A stretch of DNA of 19,196 nucleotides from Bacteroidia bacterium (GTDB taxonomy: Bacteria; Bacteroidota; Bacteroidia; AKYH767-A; OLB10): contig JANWID010000320.1 in the NCBI GenBank assembly GCA_025450095.1, positions 1 through 19,196 on the forward strand. The letters run 5' to 3'. Shown here one piece after another: positions 7,925-16,298 of the stretch (position 1 is its first letter; the number at the start of each line of letters is the position of its first letter). The notes below the pieces were generated by a model that had not been told where the DNA came from, did no database searches, and saw only the letters and a program-made list of their open reading frames with translations. A program made the position numbers and the translations under genes.

Positions 7925-9736
7925 TTACCCGACCATAAAATGCGCATCCGGATAACGGTACGCGACAGACATCACTTTTTTGCTCAGTGCAAATCCAAGT
8001 GTCAGTGTCCCGATCCTTCCCACGAACATGGAAACAATAAGAATGTATTTTGATGAATCATTCATTCCGGCCGTAATGCCAGTGGAAAGTCCAACAGTTC
8101 CAAATGCTGATACTTCTTCAAATAACAAACGAAGAACATCTGTTTCCGGTTCCAGGATCGATAAAAAGAAAGTGGCTGTAAAGATGAACGACGCTGAGAA
8201 AATAAATATGGAGAATGCTTTATTCAATAGTTCCCAAGCAATGTTATGCCGGAATAATTCCAGGTTCCGCTTACCGCGAAGTGTAGCAATTGCTGAAACA
8301 AAGATGAGTGTAAACGTAGAAGTTTTAATACCACCTCCGGTAGAACCGGAAGATGCTCCAACTAACATCAAAAAAATCATCAGGATCAGGGTAGGAGTGG
8401 CAAGCACACTCATGTCGACGGAATTAAAACCGGCAGTACGGCAGGTTACTGACTGGAATACTGATGTTATAGCTGCTTCAAATGTTTTTTGCCCTGTCAA
8501 CACACTTTCTTTTTCGATGACGTAAAACAATACCGCACCAAAAACGATCAGGATTAAAGAACTGTATAAAGAGATCTGTGAGCTAAGATGAAATTTTTTC
8601 CATGGCAATCGCATCCGTTCCCGCATAGCCTGGATGCCGAATATGTCGCGTATTGTAGAAAAGCCGAGACTTCCAAAGAATATTAATCCTGCAATGGAAA
8701 GATGCAGGATATACGAATGTCTTAAAACCGGCTCATACATGTTATTGGTGAACAATGAAAATCCGGCATTATTAAAGGCTGAAACTGCATGGAAAATCGA
8801 ATAGTAAATTTTCTGCAACAATGATGTAAATTGTATCGATGGATCCCAGAGAGAAAATATTACGATGGCTCCGATCCCTTCAATGAGAAATGATAACAGG
8901 ATAATTTGTCGTAAAAGTGTTTTCGCATCAAACAGCGAACCCGAGCTGAAGAAATCCTGCATCATGGAGTGATGCTTGATCCCGGTACCTTTCGAATAAA
9001 GACTTGCAAAAAATGTCGCAAACGAAATAATGTTCAGTCCACCAAGCTGGATTAACACCAGGATCACCATCTGGCCTTTGAGTGTAAAAAAGGTACCGGT
9101 ATCAACTACTGTGAGTCCTGTTACACAACTTGCGCTGGTGGCTGTAAATAGTGCTATCATCCATTCGGCACCATGGTGATCGGTTGACATTTCCGGAAGC
9201 ATAAGCAGGAATGTTCCCCCGAGAATCAGCACGATAAACGAAAGAATAAACATGGTTCCCGCCTGCAGGTTGATAAGATCGAGCAGTGTGCTGGCTTTTG
9301 CAAGATCAATTACCAATAATACCAGGAGAATGAACTGAAGAATTAAATGGTAAATGAAAAGGTACTGTCCGTATCCCATAACATTCAGGAGACTTCTGAC
9401 TAATGGAGCCCCGAATAATAATGTGCTGAGCGCTTCAATTGTCAGCAGGATGACCAGTGAAAGTTCCAGCCACGTGGTCCGGAGAAATTTTTGCGGTTCG
9501 AAAGTGTAAAGGAACCGTACAAGATAATTGACAATATAAAACGCAAACAAAAACTTCATGAAGAAGATTTCGATGTTTCTCGTTTCGTCGTTTTGCGGAA
9601 ATCCAATAATATAAATAAGCAAGCCGACCGCCATCATGGCGACAAGCGAGCTCTGGATCCGAAAGATCAGGAGCACTGCTTCTTTGCTCGCGAAAATTTT
9701 AAGATTTACCTTCTCCCGGAAGGATTCTATCGACAT
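7925..9736 (-). CDS. trkH: TrkH/KtrB family potassium transporter
   Basis: The 603-residue integral membrane protein has the four-repeat M1-P-M2 architecture of potassium uptake proteins. Each pore loop carries its filter glycine: CVTGL at 204-208, NNAGF at 322-326, RTAGF at 433-437 and GTVGL at 546-550. The intramembrane gate loop 'GASSGSTGGGIKTSTF' is at 460-475. About 160 residues of extra hydrophobic N-terminal sequence precede the first repeat, as in many Bacteroidetes members. Transport normally depends on a cytosolic TrkA/KtrA nucleotide-binding subunit, which is not encoded in this window. The gene starts 4 bases after the hldA stop, implying co-transcription. Start ATG at 9736 (MSIESFREKVN) fits this spacing. 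Confidence 0.92.
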   Translation of the reverse strand: MSIESFREKVNLKIFASKEAVLLIFRIQSSLVAMMAVGLLIYIIGFPQNDETRNIEIFFMKFLFAFYIVNYLVRFLYTFEPQKFLRTTWLELSLVILLTIEALSTLLFGAPLVRSLLNVMGYGQYLFIYHLILQFILLVLLVIDLAKASTLLDLINLQAGTMFILSFIVLILGGTFLLMLPEMSTDHHGAEWMIALFTATSASCVTGLTVVDTGTFFTLKGQMVILVLIQLGGLNIISFATFFASLYSKGTGIKHHSMMQDFFSSGSLFDAKTLLRQIILLSFLIEGIGAIVIFSLWDPSIQFTSLLQKIYYSIFHAVSAFNNAGFSLFTNNMYEPVLRHSYILHLSIAGLIFFGSLGFSTIRDIFGIQAMRERMRLPWKKFHLSSQISLYSSLILIVFGAVLFYVIEKESVLTGQKTFEAAITSVFQSVTCRTAGFNSVDMSVLATPTLILMIFLMLVGASSGSTGGGIKTSTFTLIFVSAIATLRGKRNLELFRHNIAWELLNKAFSIFIFSASFIFTATFFLSILEPETDVLRLLFEEVSAFGTVGLSTGITAGMNDSSKYILIVSMFVGRIGTLTLGFALSKKVMSVAYRYPDAHFMVG

Positions 9737-9740
9737 GCAT

Positions 9741-10757
9741 TCAACGATTAACTGTTTCGGGAATGATGTTGGTTTTTTCAGCTTCTTCCAACAGCTTCAT
9801 TTTGTCGATGGGTACCACACCTACCATTTCACAAACAAGTCCTCCGGCGAGGTTCGCCAACCCGGCAATGGTAGGTAAGGGAAGCTTCAGTGCCAGGCAT
9901 AATGCAGCAACACTGATCACGGTATCTCCTGCACCGGAAACATCTGAAATATTCCGGACATGGGCGGGCAACAGGAATGCTTCTTCCTTCGAAGCGATAA
10001 ACACGCCCGCTTCAGAAAGTGTAACAAGCACCATGGTGACATTTTTATCCAGCAATGGTGCAACTGCCTGTTTCAGTACCGGAATATCGATCTTATCAAA
10101 AGAAATATTTAATCCCGATTTCAATTCATGAAGGTTCGGTTTGAAAAGTGTGACTCCATTATATGCATTAAAATTTTTTTTCTTGGGATCCACTGCTGAT
10201 GGAATTCCTTTATTCCCTGCTGCACGAACTAGTTTTTCAATGACGGGTTGTGAAAGAACACCTTTATCATAATCTTCAAAAATGATCACATCCGGTTTTT
10301 CTTCATCCATCAGCTTGGTGCAATGACGGATAAATTTTTCAGCAGCAGCATCGCTGAGTTCTTCAATAGTTTCATCATCCACACGAAGCAATTGGTGGTT
10401 GTTCCCGATCACTCTTGTCTTAACTGTAGTCTTGCGTCCTGTAACTTTTAGAATTCCTGAAGTAGAAATACCTTCCTTATCGAGCAAAGTTTCGAATATA
10501 TGGCCTGAAGAATCATCTCCGGTAACGGAACAAAGAACAGGATGAGCGCCCAGCGCCTTAATATTGATGGCTACGTTTGCAGCTCCTCCGGGTCTTTCTT
10601 CCCTGCGGGATATATGCACTACCGGTACAGGGGCCTCCGGTGAAATGCGATCGACCTTTCCAAAAACATAAGAGTCGGTCATAACATCGCCGACTACCAT
10701 GGCCTTAAGCCCTGCAAAAGATTGAATAATGTCGCTTGTCTTTATCTTGTTCTGCAA
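9741..10757 (-). CDS. hldA: D-glycero-beta-D-manno-heptose-7-phosphate kinase
   Basis: The 338-residue product is a PfkB/ribokinase-family sugar kinase that phosphorylates C1 of heptose 7-phosphate on the way to ADP-heptose for LPS inner core. Visible signatures are 'VVGDVMTDSYVFGKVDRISPEAPVPVV' (residues 21-47), the sugar-binding 'ERPGGAANVAINIKALGA' (54-71), 'DDETIEELS', 'FKPNLHE' and the anion-hole and catalytic-base motif DVSGAGDT (272-279), with Asp278 as predicted base. The protein ends after the kinase domain, so the adenylyltransferase half of the fused HldE is absent and must be encoded elsewhere. It lies 42 bases after aspC and 4 bases before trkH. Confidence 0.9.
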   Translation of the reverse strand: MQNKIKTSDIIQSFAGLKAMVVGDVMTDSYVFGKVDRISPEAPVPVVHISRREERPGGAANVAINIKALGAHPVLCSVTGDDSSGHIFETLLDKEGISTSGILKVTGRKTTVKTRVIGNNHQLLRVDDETIEELSDAAAEKFIRHCTKLMDEEKPDVIIFEDYDKGVLSQPVIEKLVRAAGNKGIPSAVDPKKKNFNAYNGVTLFKPNLHELKSGLNISFDKIDIPVLKQAVAPLLDKNVTMVLVTLSEAGVFIASKEEAFLLPAHVRNISDVSGAGDTVISVAALCLALKLPLPTIAGLANLAGGLVCEMVGVVPIDKMKLLEEAEKTNIIPETVNR

Positions 10758-10799
10758 AACAACCGGATTTTAAGCGGCAAAGTTAACTGAATTTATGAC

Positions 10800-11993
10800 T
10801 CAATGAAGCTTCGCAAGACTGACCTGTACACGCTTCATGGCCTCTTTGAGAAGCTCTTCAGAGGTAGCATACGATAGTCTCACACAATTACCATCTCCAA
10901 ATGCATCTCCGGTAACCATGGAGACCCTTGCATCCTTCAGCAAGTACATACAAAATCCGGTTGCATTATCAATGATTGTACTGCCATCAGTTTTACCAAA
11001 AAAGTAACTCACATCCGGAAAAACATAGAATGCACCCATAGGCATATTTACTTTCAGACCCGTTACCTTTTTTAGTTCCGACACAACGAAGTCACGGCGG
11101 TGTTTATATGTTTCGCGCATCTGGTCGTAGAAACCGGTTCCCGATTGCAAAGCTGCCGTTGCTGCTTTTTGTGAGATGGAACTGGTGCCGGATGTGAACT
11201 GGCCCTGCATCTTATCACATGCGGCAGCAATCCATTTCGGAGCACCGATGTATCCGATGCGCCACCCGGTCATTGCATATCCTTTCGACACCCCATTCAC
11301 CACAATCACACGGTCGCGGATAAAATCAAATTGAGCAATGCTCTCATGACCACCACCAAAATTAATGTGTTCGTATATCTCATCAGATATAACATACAGG
11401 TCTTCCTTTTCAGCAATCACTTTCGCCAGCGCTTCCAGTTCATCACGACTGTAAACCGAACCAGAAGGATTGCATGGTGACGAAAAAATCATCAGCTTCG
11501 ATTTTGCCGTGATTGAATTTCGCAGCTGCTCAGGAGTAATCTTGTAATCGGAAGCAACTGTTGTTGGAATAAAAACCGCCTTTCCTTCAGCGAGCCTGAT
11601 CATTTGAGTATAACTTACCCAATAAGGAGCCGGTACAATGACTTCTTCACCCGGGTTGACAAGACTCAAAACCACATTTGCAATTGACTGCTTGGCACCG
11701 GTTGAAACTACGACCTGGTCAGGCGCATAGTCAAGATTATTTTCGTTTTTAAACTTTGTTGAAATAGCCTGGCGCAGATCCGCAAAACCTGCAATGGGAG
11801 AGTACTTGGTAAAGCCATCATCAATCGCTTTTTTGGCGCTTTCGCGGATGTCGGCCGGAGTAACAAAATCAGGTTCACCCAGGCTCAGGCTGATCACATC
11901 CAGGCCTTGTTCCTGTAGCTCACGACTCAGTTTGGCCATGGCAATGGTTTGAGATTCAGCAAGGTGACTAATACGATCGGCGAGCTTTGACAT
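10800..11993 (-). CDS. aspC: Pyridoxal-phosphate aspartate aminotransferase, class I
   Basis: The product (397 residues from the ATG at 11993, MSKLADRISHLAESQTIAM) is a fold-type I aminotransferase of the subgroup that transfers the amino group between aspartate and 2-oxoglutarate. Visible residues are the Schiff-base lysine in VSKGYAMTGWRIGY (Lys237), Asp204 and Tyr207 in 'VISDEIYEHI', Asn175 in 'SSPCNPSG', and the late 'NCVRLSYATS' containing the carboxylate-binding arginine. The frame is also open to a GTG at 12011. That GTG falls inside a sequence matching a -7 promoter box, and the homologous N-terminus starts at 'MSKLADR', so 11993 is preferred. It is the first gene of the probable aspC-hldA-trkH-ubiE-porT unit. 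Confidence 0.9.
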   Translation of the reverse strand: MSKLADRISHLAESQTIAMAKLSRELQEQGLDVISLSLGEPDFVTPADIRESAKKAIDDGFTKYSPIAGFADLRQAISTKFKNENNLDYAPDQVVVSTGAKQSIANVVLSLVNPGEEVIVPAPYWVSYTQMIRLAEGKAVFIPTTVASDYKITPEQLRNSITAKSKLMIFSSPCNPSGSVYSRDELEALAKVIAEKEDLYVISDEIYEHINFGGGHESIAQFDFIRDRVIVVNGVSKGYAMTGWRIGYIGAPKWIAAACDKMQGQFTSGTSSISQKAATAALQSGTGFYDQMRETYKHRRDFVVSELKKVTGLKVNMPMGAFYVFPDVSYFFGKTDGSTIIDNATGFCMYLLKDARVSMVTGDAFGDGNCVRLSYATSEELLKEAMKRVQVSLAKLH

Positions 11994-12010
11994 GGGAAAA
12001 CTGTAAGTCA

Positions 12011-12018
12011 CAAAGCTA
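12011..12018 (-). promoter_or_regulatory. Candidate -7 promoter box for the aspC operon (TAGCTTTG)
   Basis: On the reverse strand this reads TAGCTTTG, an exact match to TAnnTTTG. A TTG triplet lies about 15 bases upstream, shorter than the usual spacing to a -33 box. Transcription would begin near 12004, leaving a very short leader before the ATG at 11993 and excluding the alternative GTG at 12011. Confidence 0.4.
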
Positions 12019-12152
12019 TTAAGAATCTGGTGACAAGTGACTAGTGAGGGGTGGCTAGTGTCGAGTGAATAGCGAACGTGTTATTGATACAAAGTAACTA
12101 TTGAGAGGACCTTGAAAGATAAAACCCGGTTAACCCAATATGAAAAATTATT

Positions 12153-12169
12153 ATTCTGATTTTCAGAAT
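12153..12169. repeat. Short hairpin upstream of the SPFH gene
   Basis: A perfect 7-base stem with a TTT loop (attctga-ttt-tcagaat) lies 80 bases before the SPFH start, inside the reading frame that stays open upstream of it. It could be an operator or leader hairpin; the rest of 12019-12247 is AT-rich with no gene seen. Confidence 0.4.
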
Positions 12170-12247
12170 CTTGAATTAAAAAGAACTGATTTTTATAAAA
12201 GGAGTCAAAATTCTTTATATCATTGTGATATCAAAATAATATCAACT

Positions 12248-13102
12248 ATGAAAACTGAATCTTCGTTCTCTCCCTGGAACGGTTACCTGATGGCCGGCAT
12301 TTGGCTGGCGATGCTTGCATTATCCATTACATGTTTTATCCAGCAACAATTTGTTATTGGAGCGATCGGCATCTTACTATTTATTTTCCTGACTATAGGC
12401 CTGATCATCGTCGATCCGAATGAATCGGTGGTGTTGGTGTTGTTCGGAACATACAAAGGAACAATAAAGCAAAACGGATTCTTTTGGATAAATCCATTTT
12501 TCGTGCGGAAGCGGATATCACTTAAAGCCCGCAACCTGAACGGAACGCCACTGAAAGTAAATGATAAAATCGGAAACCCGATTGAAATTGCGGCTGTGAT
12601 TGTGTGGATGGTGAAAGATACTTTTAAAGCTGCATTCGAAGTTGACGATTATGCTCAGTATGTACATATACAGAGTGAAGCATCAGTAAGGCATCTGGCG
12701 GGAATTTGTCCGTATGATAATTTCGAAGATGAAAGTGCGGAAGTAACATTACGCGGTGGTTCCGGAAATGTGAACCGCCTGCTGGAAGAAGAGCTGAACG
12801 AACGGTTAGCTCCTGCAGGAATTGTAGTAATGGAAGCGCGTATCAGTCATCTCGCATATGCGCAGGAAATTGCCGGAGCTATGCTACAGCGTCAGCAGGC
12901 CACAGCTGTGGTTGCAGCACGTCGCCAGATCGTTGAAGGAGCCGTAGGAATGGTAGAGATGGCACTTATGAAATTGAAAGAAAAAGATTTTGTCAGTCTT
13001 GACGAAGAAAGGAAAGCTGCTATGGTCAGCAACCTGCTGGTAGTATTGTGTGGTGATAAAAATGTGAACCCTGTAATTAATGCGGGAACACTTCATAACT
13101 GA
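12248..13102 (+). CDS. SPFH/band-7 domain membrane protein
   Basis: The 284-residue product belongs to the SPFH (stomatin/prohibitin/flotillin) superfamily, membrane-anchored proteins that oligomerise as scaffolds. From the ATG at 12248, two hydrophobic segments (about residues 14-31 and 37-53) precede the SPFH domain. The domain starts at 'VDPNESVVLVLFGTYKGTIKQNGFFWINPF' and continues through 'KVNDKIGNPIEIAAVIVWMV', 'EASVRHLAGICPYD' and 'LNERLAPAGIVVMEARISHLAYAQEIAGAMLQRQQA'. The C-terminal helix is 'AARRQIVEGAVGMVEMAL'. The frame is open upstream to 12140, but the added residues are AT-rich, hydrophilic and unlike the family, so the internal ATG is chosen. A ribbon-helix-helix gene follows after 2 bases, a pairing that recurs with this SPFH subgroup in bacteria. 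Confidence 0.85.
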   Translation: MKTESSFSPWNGYLMAGIWLAMLALSITCFIQQQFVIGAIGILLFIFLTIGLIIVDPNESVVLVLFGTYKGTIKQNGFFWINPFFVRKRISLKARNLNGTPLKVNDKIGNPIEIAAVIVWMVKDTFKAAFEVDDYAQYVHIQSEASVRHLAGICPYDNFEDESAEVTLRGGSGNVNRLLEEELNERLAPAGIVVMEARISHLAYAQEIAGAMLQRQQATAVVAARRQIVEGAVGMVEMALMKLKEKDFVSLDEERKAAMVSNLLVVLCGDKNVNPVINAGTLHN

Positions 13103-13104
13103 GC

Positions 13105-13269
13105 ATGGCGGAGAAGGAGGAGAAGAAAGCGTTTGTATTGCGCATCAGTCAATCGACTCTGCGTGACCTGGAGAAATGGGCTGCAGATGAATTCCGCAGC
13201 GTGAACGGGCAGATCGAGTATTTGTTGCTGAAAGCACTTAGGGATGCGGGGAGGAAGAAAGAAAAATAG
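13105..13269 (+). CDS. Small Arc/ribbon-helix-helix DNA-binding protein
   Basis: The 54-residue protein begins at an ATG two bases after the SPFH stop. It reads MAEKEEKKAFVLRISQSTLR, then a helix 'DLEKWAADEFRSVNGQIEYLLLKALRDAG' and a basic tail. A short strand with alternating residues (KAFVLRIS), followed by an amphipathic helix, the turn 'FRSVNGQIEYLL' and a second helix, is the ribbon-helix-helix layout of Arc/MetJ/CopG proteins. These bind DNA as dimers through the beta-strand, here the residues around F10-R13. The spacing indicates co-translation with the SPFH protein, which suggests autoregulation of the pair or a dedicated partner function. No toxin-like gene is adjacent, so it need not be an antitoxin. 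Confidence 0.8.
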   Translation: MAEKEEKKAFVLRISQSTLRDLEKWAADEFRSVNGQIEYLLLKALRDAGRKKEK

Positions 13270-13282
13270 ATTCAGTTCTCGG

Positions 13283-13500
13283 CGGAAACGGATGGGTACA
13301 GATTACAGATTCTTTGATAACCCGGAACGGATGTACGGATAGGTACGGATTACAGATTCTCTATTGACACGGAATCGGATGTACAGATTACAGATGGATT
13401 TTCGTGTTAATTAATCTGTAATCCGTACATCCGTTCCGCAGCGACCCGAATCCGTAATCCGTACCCATCCGTTCCGAGTCAATAAGTAATCCGTACCTTA
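13283..13500. repeat. Cluster of a ~27-bp element in direct and inverted copies
   Basis: Three direct copies lie at 13283-13311, 13323-13358 and 13370-13395. Two inverted copies lie at 13413-13438 and 13449-13476, with a partial copy at 13487-13500. The common core reads 'cggaacggatgtacggatta' on the forward-type copies. The 13413 copy matches the 13323 copy at every position except for a 10-base insertion (aggtacggat duplication) in the latter. The 13449 copy matches the 13283 copy with one gap and two mismatches. Transcribed RNA or single-stranded DNA here could form a long nested hairpin. It occupies nearly all of the gap 13270-13500. Confidence 0.85.
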
Positions 13501-13508
13501 TATTTTAC

Positions 13509-13516
13509 GATATTTG
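13509..13516 (+). promoter_or_regulatory. Candidate -7 promoter box (GATATTTG)
   Basis: GATATTTG matches seven of eight positions of TAnnTTTG and is followed by CACCC and an AT-rich leader to the ATG at 13540. No clear -33 element is seen. It would give the 13540-15663 genes a promoter separate from the SPFH pair. Confidence 0.35.
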
Positions 13517-13539
13517 CACCCTGATTAATTTAAATTTTT

Positions 13540-14070
13540 ATGGATCTCCCTCAGGGTGTTATTGATTTCCTGGTTTACCTGGCGCCGTCGTTGCTGGTAT
13601 TCCTGACGGCCTTCTTCCTCGTTAAAAAATTTCTCGATACCGATCAACGGATGAAATATGCTGAGTTGAAACGGACAATGGATAATACACTGTTGCCGTT
13701 ACGACTCCAGGCGTATGAACGCATTGTGTTGTTCCTGGAGCGTATTTCTCCAAACAATCTTTTGGTACGTGTTTACCAGCCTGGAATGAATGTAATGGAG
13801 TTTCACCGTGAAGTGCTGAATACCATCCGCACTGAATATGAACACAACATAACGCAACAGGTATATGTGACAAACAATGCCTGGAAAATTGTTCGTGATA
13901 ACCGCGATGAGCTGATCAAGGTGATCAACCAATCGATGGAGAAATGCAATCCTTCCGCTTCCGGCGTGGAGCTGAGCAAGAAAGTTTTTGAGACCATGCT
14001 GCAGCGTGAGGAATTTCCCATCCAGCATGCCATCGACCAGATCAAGAATGAGGCGCATTCGCTGTTCTGA
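13540..14070 (+). CDS. Membrane-anchored conserved protein of unknown function
   Basis: The 176-residue product has one N-terminal membrane segment (about residues 8-28, VIDFLVYLAPSLLVFLTAFF) followed by a charged, helical cytosolic part. Features include 'LKRTMDNTLLPLRLQAYERIVLFLERISPNNLLVRVY' and 'EFHREVLNTIRTEYEHNITQQVYVTNNAWKIVRDNRDELI'. This pattern recurs in an uncharacterised Bacteroidetes protein family that I recall next to methylmalonyl-CoA mutase genes (possibly the DUF7935 group), but I cannot confirm the family number. It lies 30 bases before the mutase gene on the same strand, so co-transcription is likely. No catalytic motif is visible. A scaffold or regulatory role is possible but not shown. 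Confidence 0.8.
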   Translation: MDLPQGVIDFLVYLAPSLLVFLTAFFLVKKFLDTDQRMKYAELKRTMDNTLLPLRLQAYERIVLFLERISPNNLLVRVYQPGMNVMEFHREVLNTIRTEYEHNITQQVYVTNNAWKIVRDNRDELIKVINQSMEKCNPSASGVELSKKVFETMLQREEFPIQHAIDQIKNEAHSLF

Positions 14071-14100
14071 TTGGTAACGTCATAGCATATACGATAAATA

Positions 14101-15663
14101 ATGTCTGAAACAAAAACAGAACCCCGGAAGTATTTTACTGACTCCGGGATTGAAATTGCACGTATTTACAAAGGTGACGGTTCGAAGGATGATGCCGCAG
14201 AATTTCCGTTTACCCGCGGTGTGCAGTCCGATATGTACCGCTCGAAGTTATGGACCATGCGACAGTACGCAGGGTTCAGTACTGCGGAAGAATCCAACAG
14301 GCGCTACCGTTACCTGTTGTCGCAGGGAACTACCGGGTTGAGTGTAGCGTTCGACCTGCCCACACAGATCGGTTACGATTCCGATCATGCACTGGCCGAA
14401 GGCGAAGTCGGGAAAGCCGGAGTTGCTATCGATTCCCTGAAGGATATGGAACTGCTTTTCGATGGCATCAGCCTGGAAAATATTACTACCTCGATGACGA
14501 TTAATGCATCGGCCTCGGTATTACTGTCCATGTATATCGCGTTAGCAAAGAAACAAGGTGCATCATTAAGAAAAATTTCAGGAACAGTTCAGAATGATAT
14601 CCTGAAAGAATATGCTGCGAGGGGGACTTACATCTATCCGCCGAAACCTTCCATGCGCATCATCACCGATATTTTTGAATATTGTTCCAATGAGGTTCCA
14701 AAGTGGAACACCATTTCCGTATCGGGATACCACATCCGTGAAGCCGGTGCGACTGCAGTTCAGGAGCTGGCTTTTACACTGGCCGATGGAAAAGCATACC
14801 TGAAAGCGGCCATTGAAAAAGGTCTGGATATAAATGTTTTTGCAAAACGTATTTCATTTTTCTTCAATGCACATAACAATCTTTTTGAAGAGGTCGCAAA
14901 ATTCCGCGCTGCCCGAACCATGTGGGCCCACATCACTAAAGAGCTCGGCGCCACCGATCCGCGTGCGATGATGCTGCGGTTCCATACACAAACAGGAGGA
15001 TCCACGCTTACTGCACAACAACCGCTGAACAACATCATCCGTGTAACGGTACAGGCACTGGCTGCTGTACTGGGAGGAACACAATCGCTACACACCAATG
15101 GTTACGATGAAGCATTGTCGCTTCCTACTGAAGAAGCTGCAACCATCGCCCTGCGATCGCAGCAGATCCTCGCTTATGAGAGTGGTGCTGCTATGACTGT
15201 TGATCCGTTAGGTGGTTCACATTTCATTGAAGCGTTGACTAAAGAAGTCGAGCAGAAGGCGTGGGAATATATTCATCGCATCGATGAAATGGGAGGGGCA
15301 GTAGCTGCTATAGAAGCAGGATTCATCCAGCAGGAAATTGCCGCCTCCGCATACAAATACCAGCGCGATATCGAGACCGGTGAAAAGATTATTGTCGGTC
15401 AGAATAAATTTACTGCAGAGGAGTCACCGGTTGGAAAAGTTTTTTCTGTTGATGATTCCATACGCCAGGTGCAAACTGAAAAGCTGGCAGCTTTAAAAAA
15501 TTCACGTGATATCAAATCGGTTGCCGCAGCACTCACTGCACTCGAACAATCGGCACGCGATAATTCCAACCTGATGCCGCATATCCTAACTGCCGTGGAA
15601 GCCTATGCCACGCTGGGAGAAATTTGTGATACGATGAGAAGAGTGTTTGGGGAATATAAATAA
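14101..15663 (+). CDS. Methylmalonyl-CoA mutase family catalytic subunit (no B12 domain)
   Basis: The 520-residue product is the TIM-barrel substrate-binding part of an adenosylcobalamin-dependent acyl-CoA mutase. Matching blocks include '[20 protein letters not shown]' (50-69), '[18 protein letters not shown]' (79-96), '[20 protein letters not shown]' (161-180), '[15 protein letters not shown]' (205-219), '[21 protein letters not shown]' (from 252) and '[19 protein letters not shown]'. The tyrosine at 56 (RQY) is the residue typical of methylmalonyl-CoA mutases; isobutyryl-CoA mutases usually have phenylalanine there. The chain ends without the C-terminal cobalamin domain and its DxHxxG motif. 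It therefore resembles two-part mutases whose B12 subunit is a separate protein, which is absent from this window. Substrate specificity remains inferred. Confidence 0.88.
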   Translation: MSETKTEPRKYFTDSGIEIARIYKGDGSKDDAAEFPFTRGVQSDMYRSKLWTMRQYAGFSTAEESNRRYRYLLSQGTTGLSVAFDLPTQIGYDSDHALAEGEVGKAGVAIDSLKDMELLFDGISLENITTSMTINASASVLLSMYIALAKKQGASLRKISGTVQNDILKEYAARGTYIYPPKPSMRIITDIFEYCSNEVPKWNTISVSGYHIREAGATAVQELAFTLADGKAYLKAAIEKGLDINVFAKRISFFFNAHNNLFEEVAKFRAARTMWAHITKELGATDPRAMMLRFHTQTGGSTLTAQQPLNNIIRVTVQALAAVLGGTQSLHTNGYDEALSLPTEEAATIALRSQQILAYESGAAMTVDPLGGSHFIEALTKEVEQKAWEYIHRIDEMGGAVAAIEAGFIQQEIAASAYKYQRDIETGEKIIVGQNKFTAEESPVGKVFSVDDSIRQVQTEKLAALKNSRDIKSVAAALTALEQSARDNSNLMPHILTAVEAYATLGEICDTMRRVFGEYK

Positions 15664-15667
15664 TTTA

Positions 15668-15705
15668 TTATGATCTTTATGATCACTTATGATGGATTAA
15701 TTATG
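15668..15705. repeat. Degenerate relative of the 34-bp repeat, inverted
   Basis: The sequence 'cttatgatggattaatta' and its flanks read as an imperfect reverse complement of the 34-bp unit at 6257-6400. Like that array it begins just after a coding region, here five bases past the mutase stop. It lies between two convergent genes. Confidence 0.55.
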
Positions 15706-15804
15706 ATTTTCCAATCACTCCTCATAAAGTTAATAGTAAATACCCAGCAGTCTGCAGTTTAACATATGTCAGGGTGAGCGGAGCCGAACCCCGAACCCCA
15801 AGCA

Positions 15805-16134
15805 CTACTCTTCACTATCAGACTTCACCGGTACTTTATTTTCCGCGATGATCAAAAACACATCTTCATCATCTTTCTTCATGTGATATTTTTCGCGGGC
15901 GAATTTTTCGAGGTTAGCGGGATCTGACATCAGCTCGTGGATACTCTTTTTATTTTCTTCAATCTGCTGCTGGTAATATTCCTTGTCCACTTCAAGCTTT
16001 TTTAACTCCTGGCGGTAGGAGTACTGTGATATAAAATCGTTGCGATCGAAAAAAGTCATCCAAACCAGGAAAACCAGGATCGACAAAACATATTTATCCT
16101 TCAGCCAGGGCAACAACTTCGCAAACTTTTTCAT
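15805..16134 (-). CDS. FtsB/DivIC-like septum formation initiator protein
   Basis: The 109-residue product is a small bitopic membrane protein of the DivIC/FtsB family, which links cytoplasmic and periplasmic parts of the division machinery with FtsL and FtsQ/DivIB. A short basic cytosolic N-terminus (MKKFAKLLPWLKDK) precedes one membrane segment (about residues 15-29, YVLSILVFLVWMTFF). Next come a coiled coil (about 40-72, 'ELKKLEVDKEYYQQQIEENKKSIHEL') and the conserved 'DPANLEKFAREKYHMKKDDEDVFLI' end, typical of the family ('n.e.iEklAREkl.m.kpgE.v'). Length is normal. It is convergent with the mutase gene and seems to be transcribed alone in this window. Confidence 0.88.
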   Translation of the reverse strand: MKKFAKLLPWLKDKYVLSILVFLVWMTFFDRNDFISQYSYRQELKKLEVDKEYYQQQIEENKKSIHELMSDPANLEKFAREKYHMKKDDEDVFLIIAENKVPVKSDSEE

Positions 16135-16298
16135 GATATAAAGTTATATCCTAAAACGTAGGTCTGAGACAGGGCATTGTACAGTTATTTACATTGGATT
16201 GTTAGTATTTCATTTAACATACATTATTGATATTCAGTAAATAATGATCTATTTTCTACTGCATGATATGAACTGGAAGGGATAATGTTTTATACATT

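Noticed and set aside
7980..8525. Long forward-strand frame of 181 codons
   Set aside because: It lies antisense within trkH, whose filter motifs and membrane segments are clear, and its translation shows no domain or signal.
12140..12247. N-terminal extension of the SPFH reading frame
   Set aside because: The extra 36 residues are AT-driven and hydrophilic, precede the membrane segments and are unlike the family; a weak -7-like TATCATTG at 12218-12225 also lies inside it.
13105..13269. Antitoxin of a toxin-antitoxin pair
   Set aside because: The RHH fold is compatible, but the adjacent genes are an SPFH membrane protein and a repeat cluster, not a toxin-sized frame.
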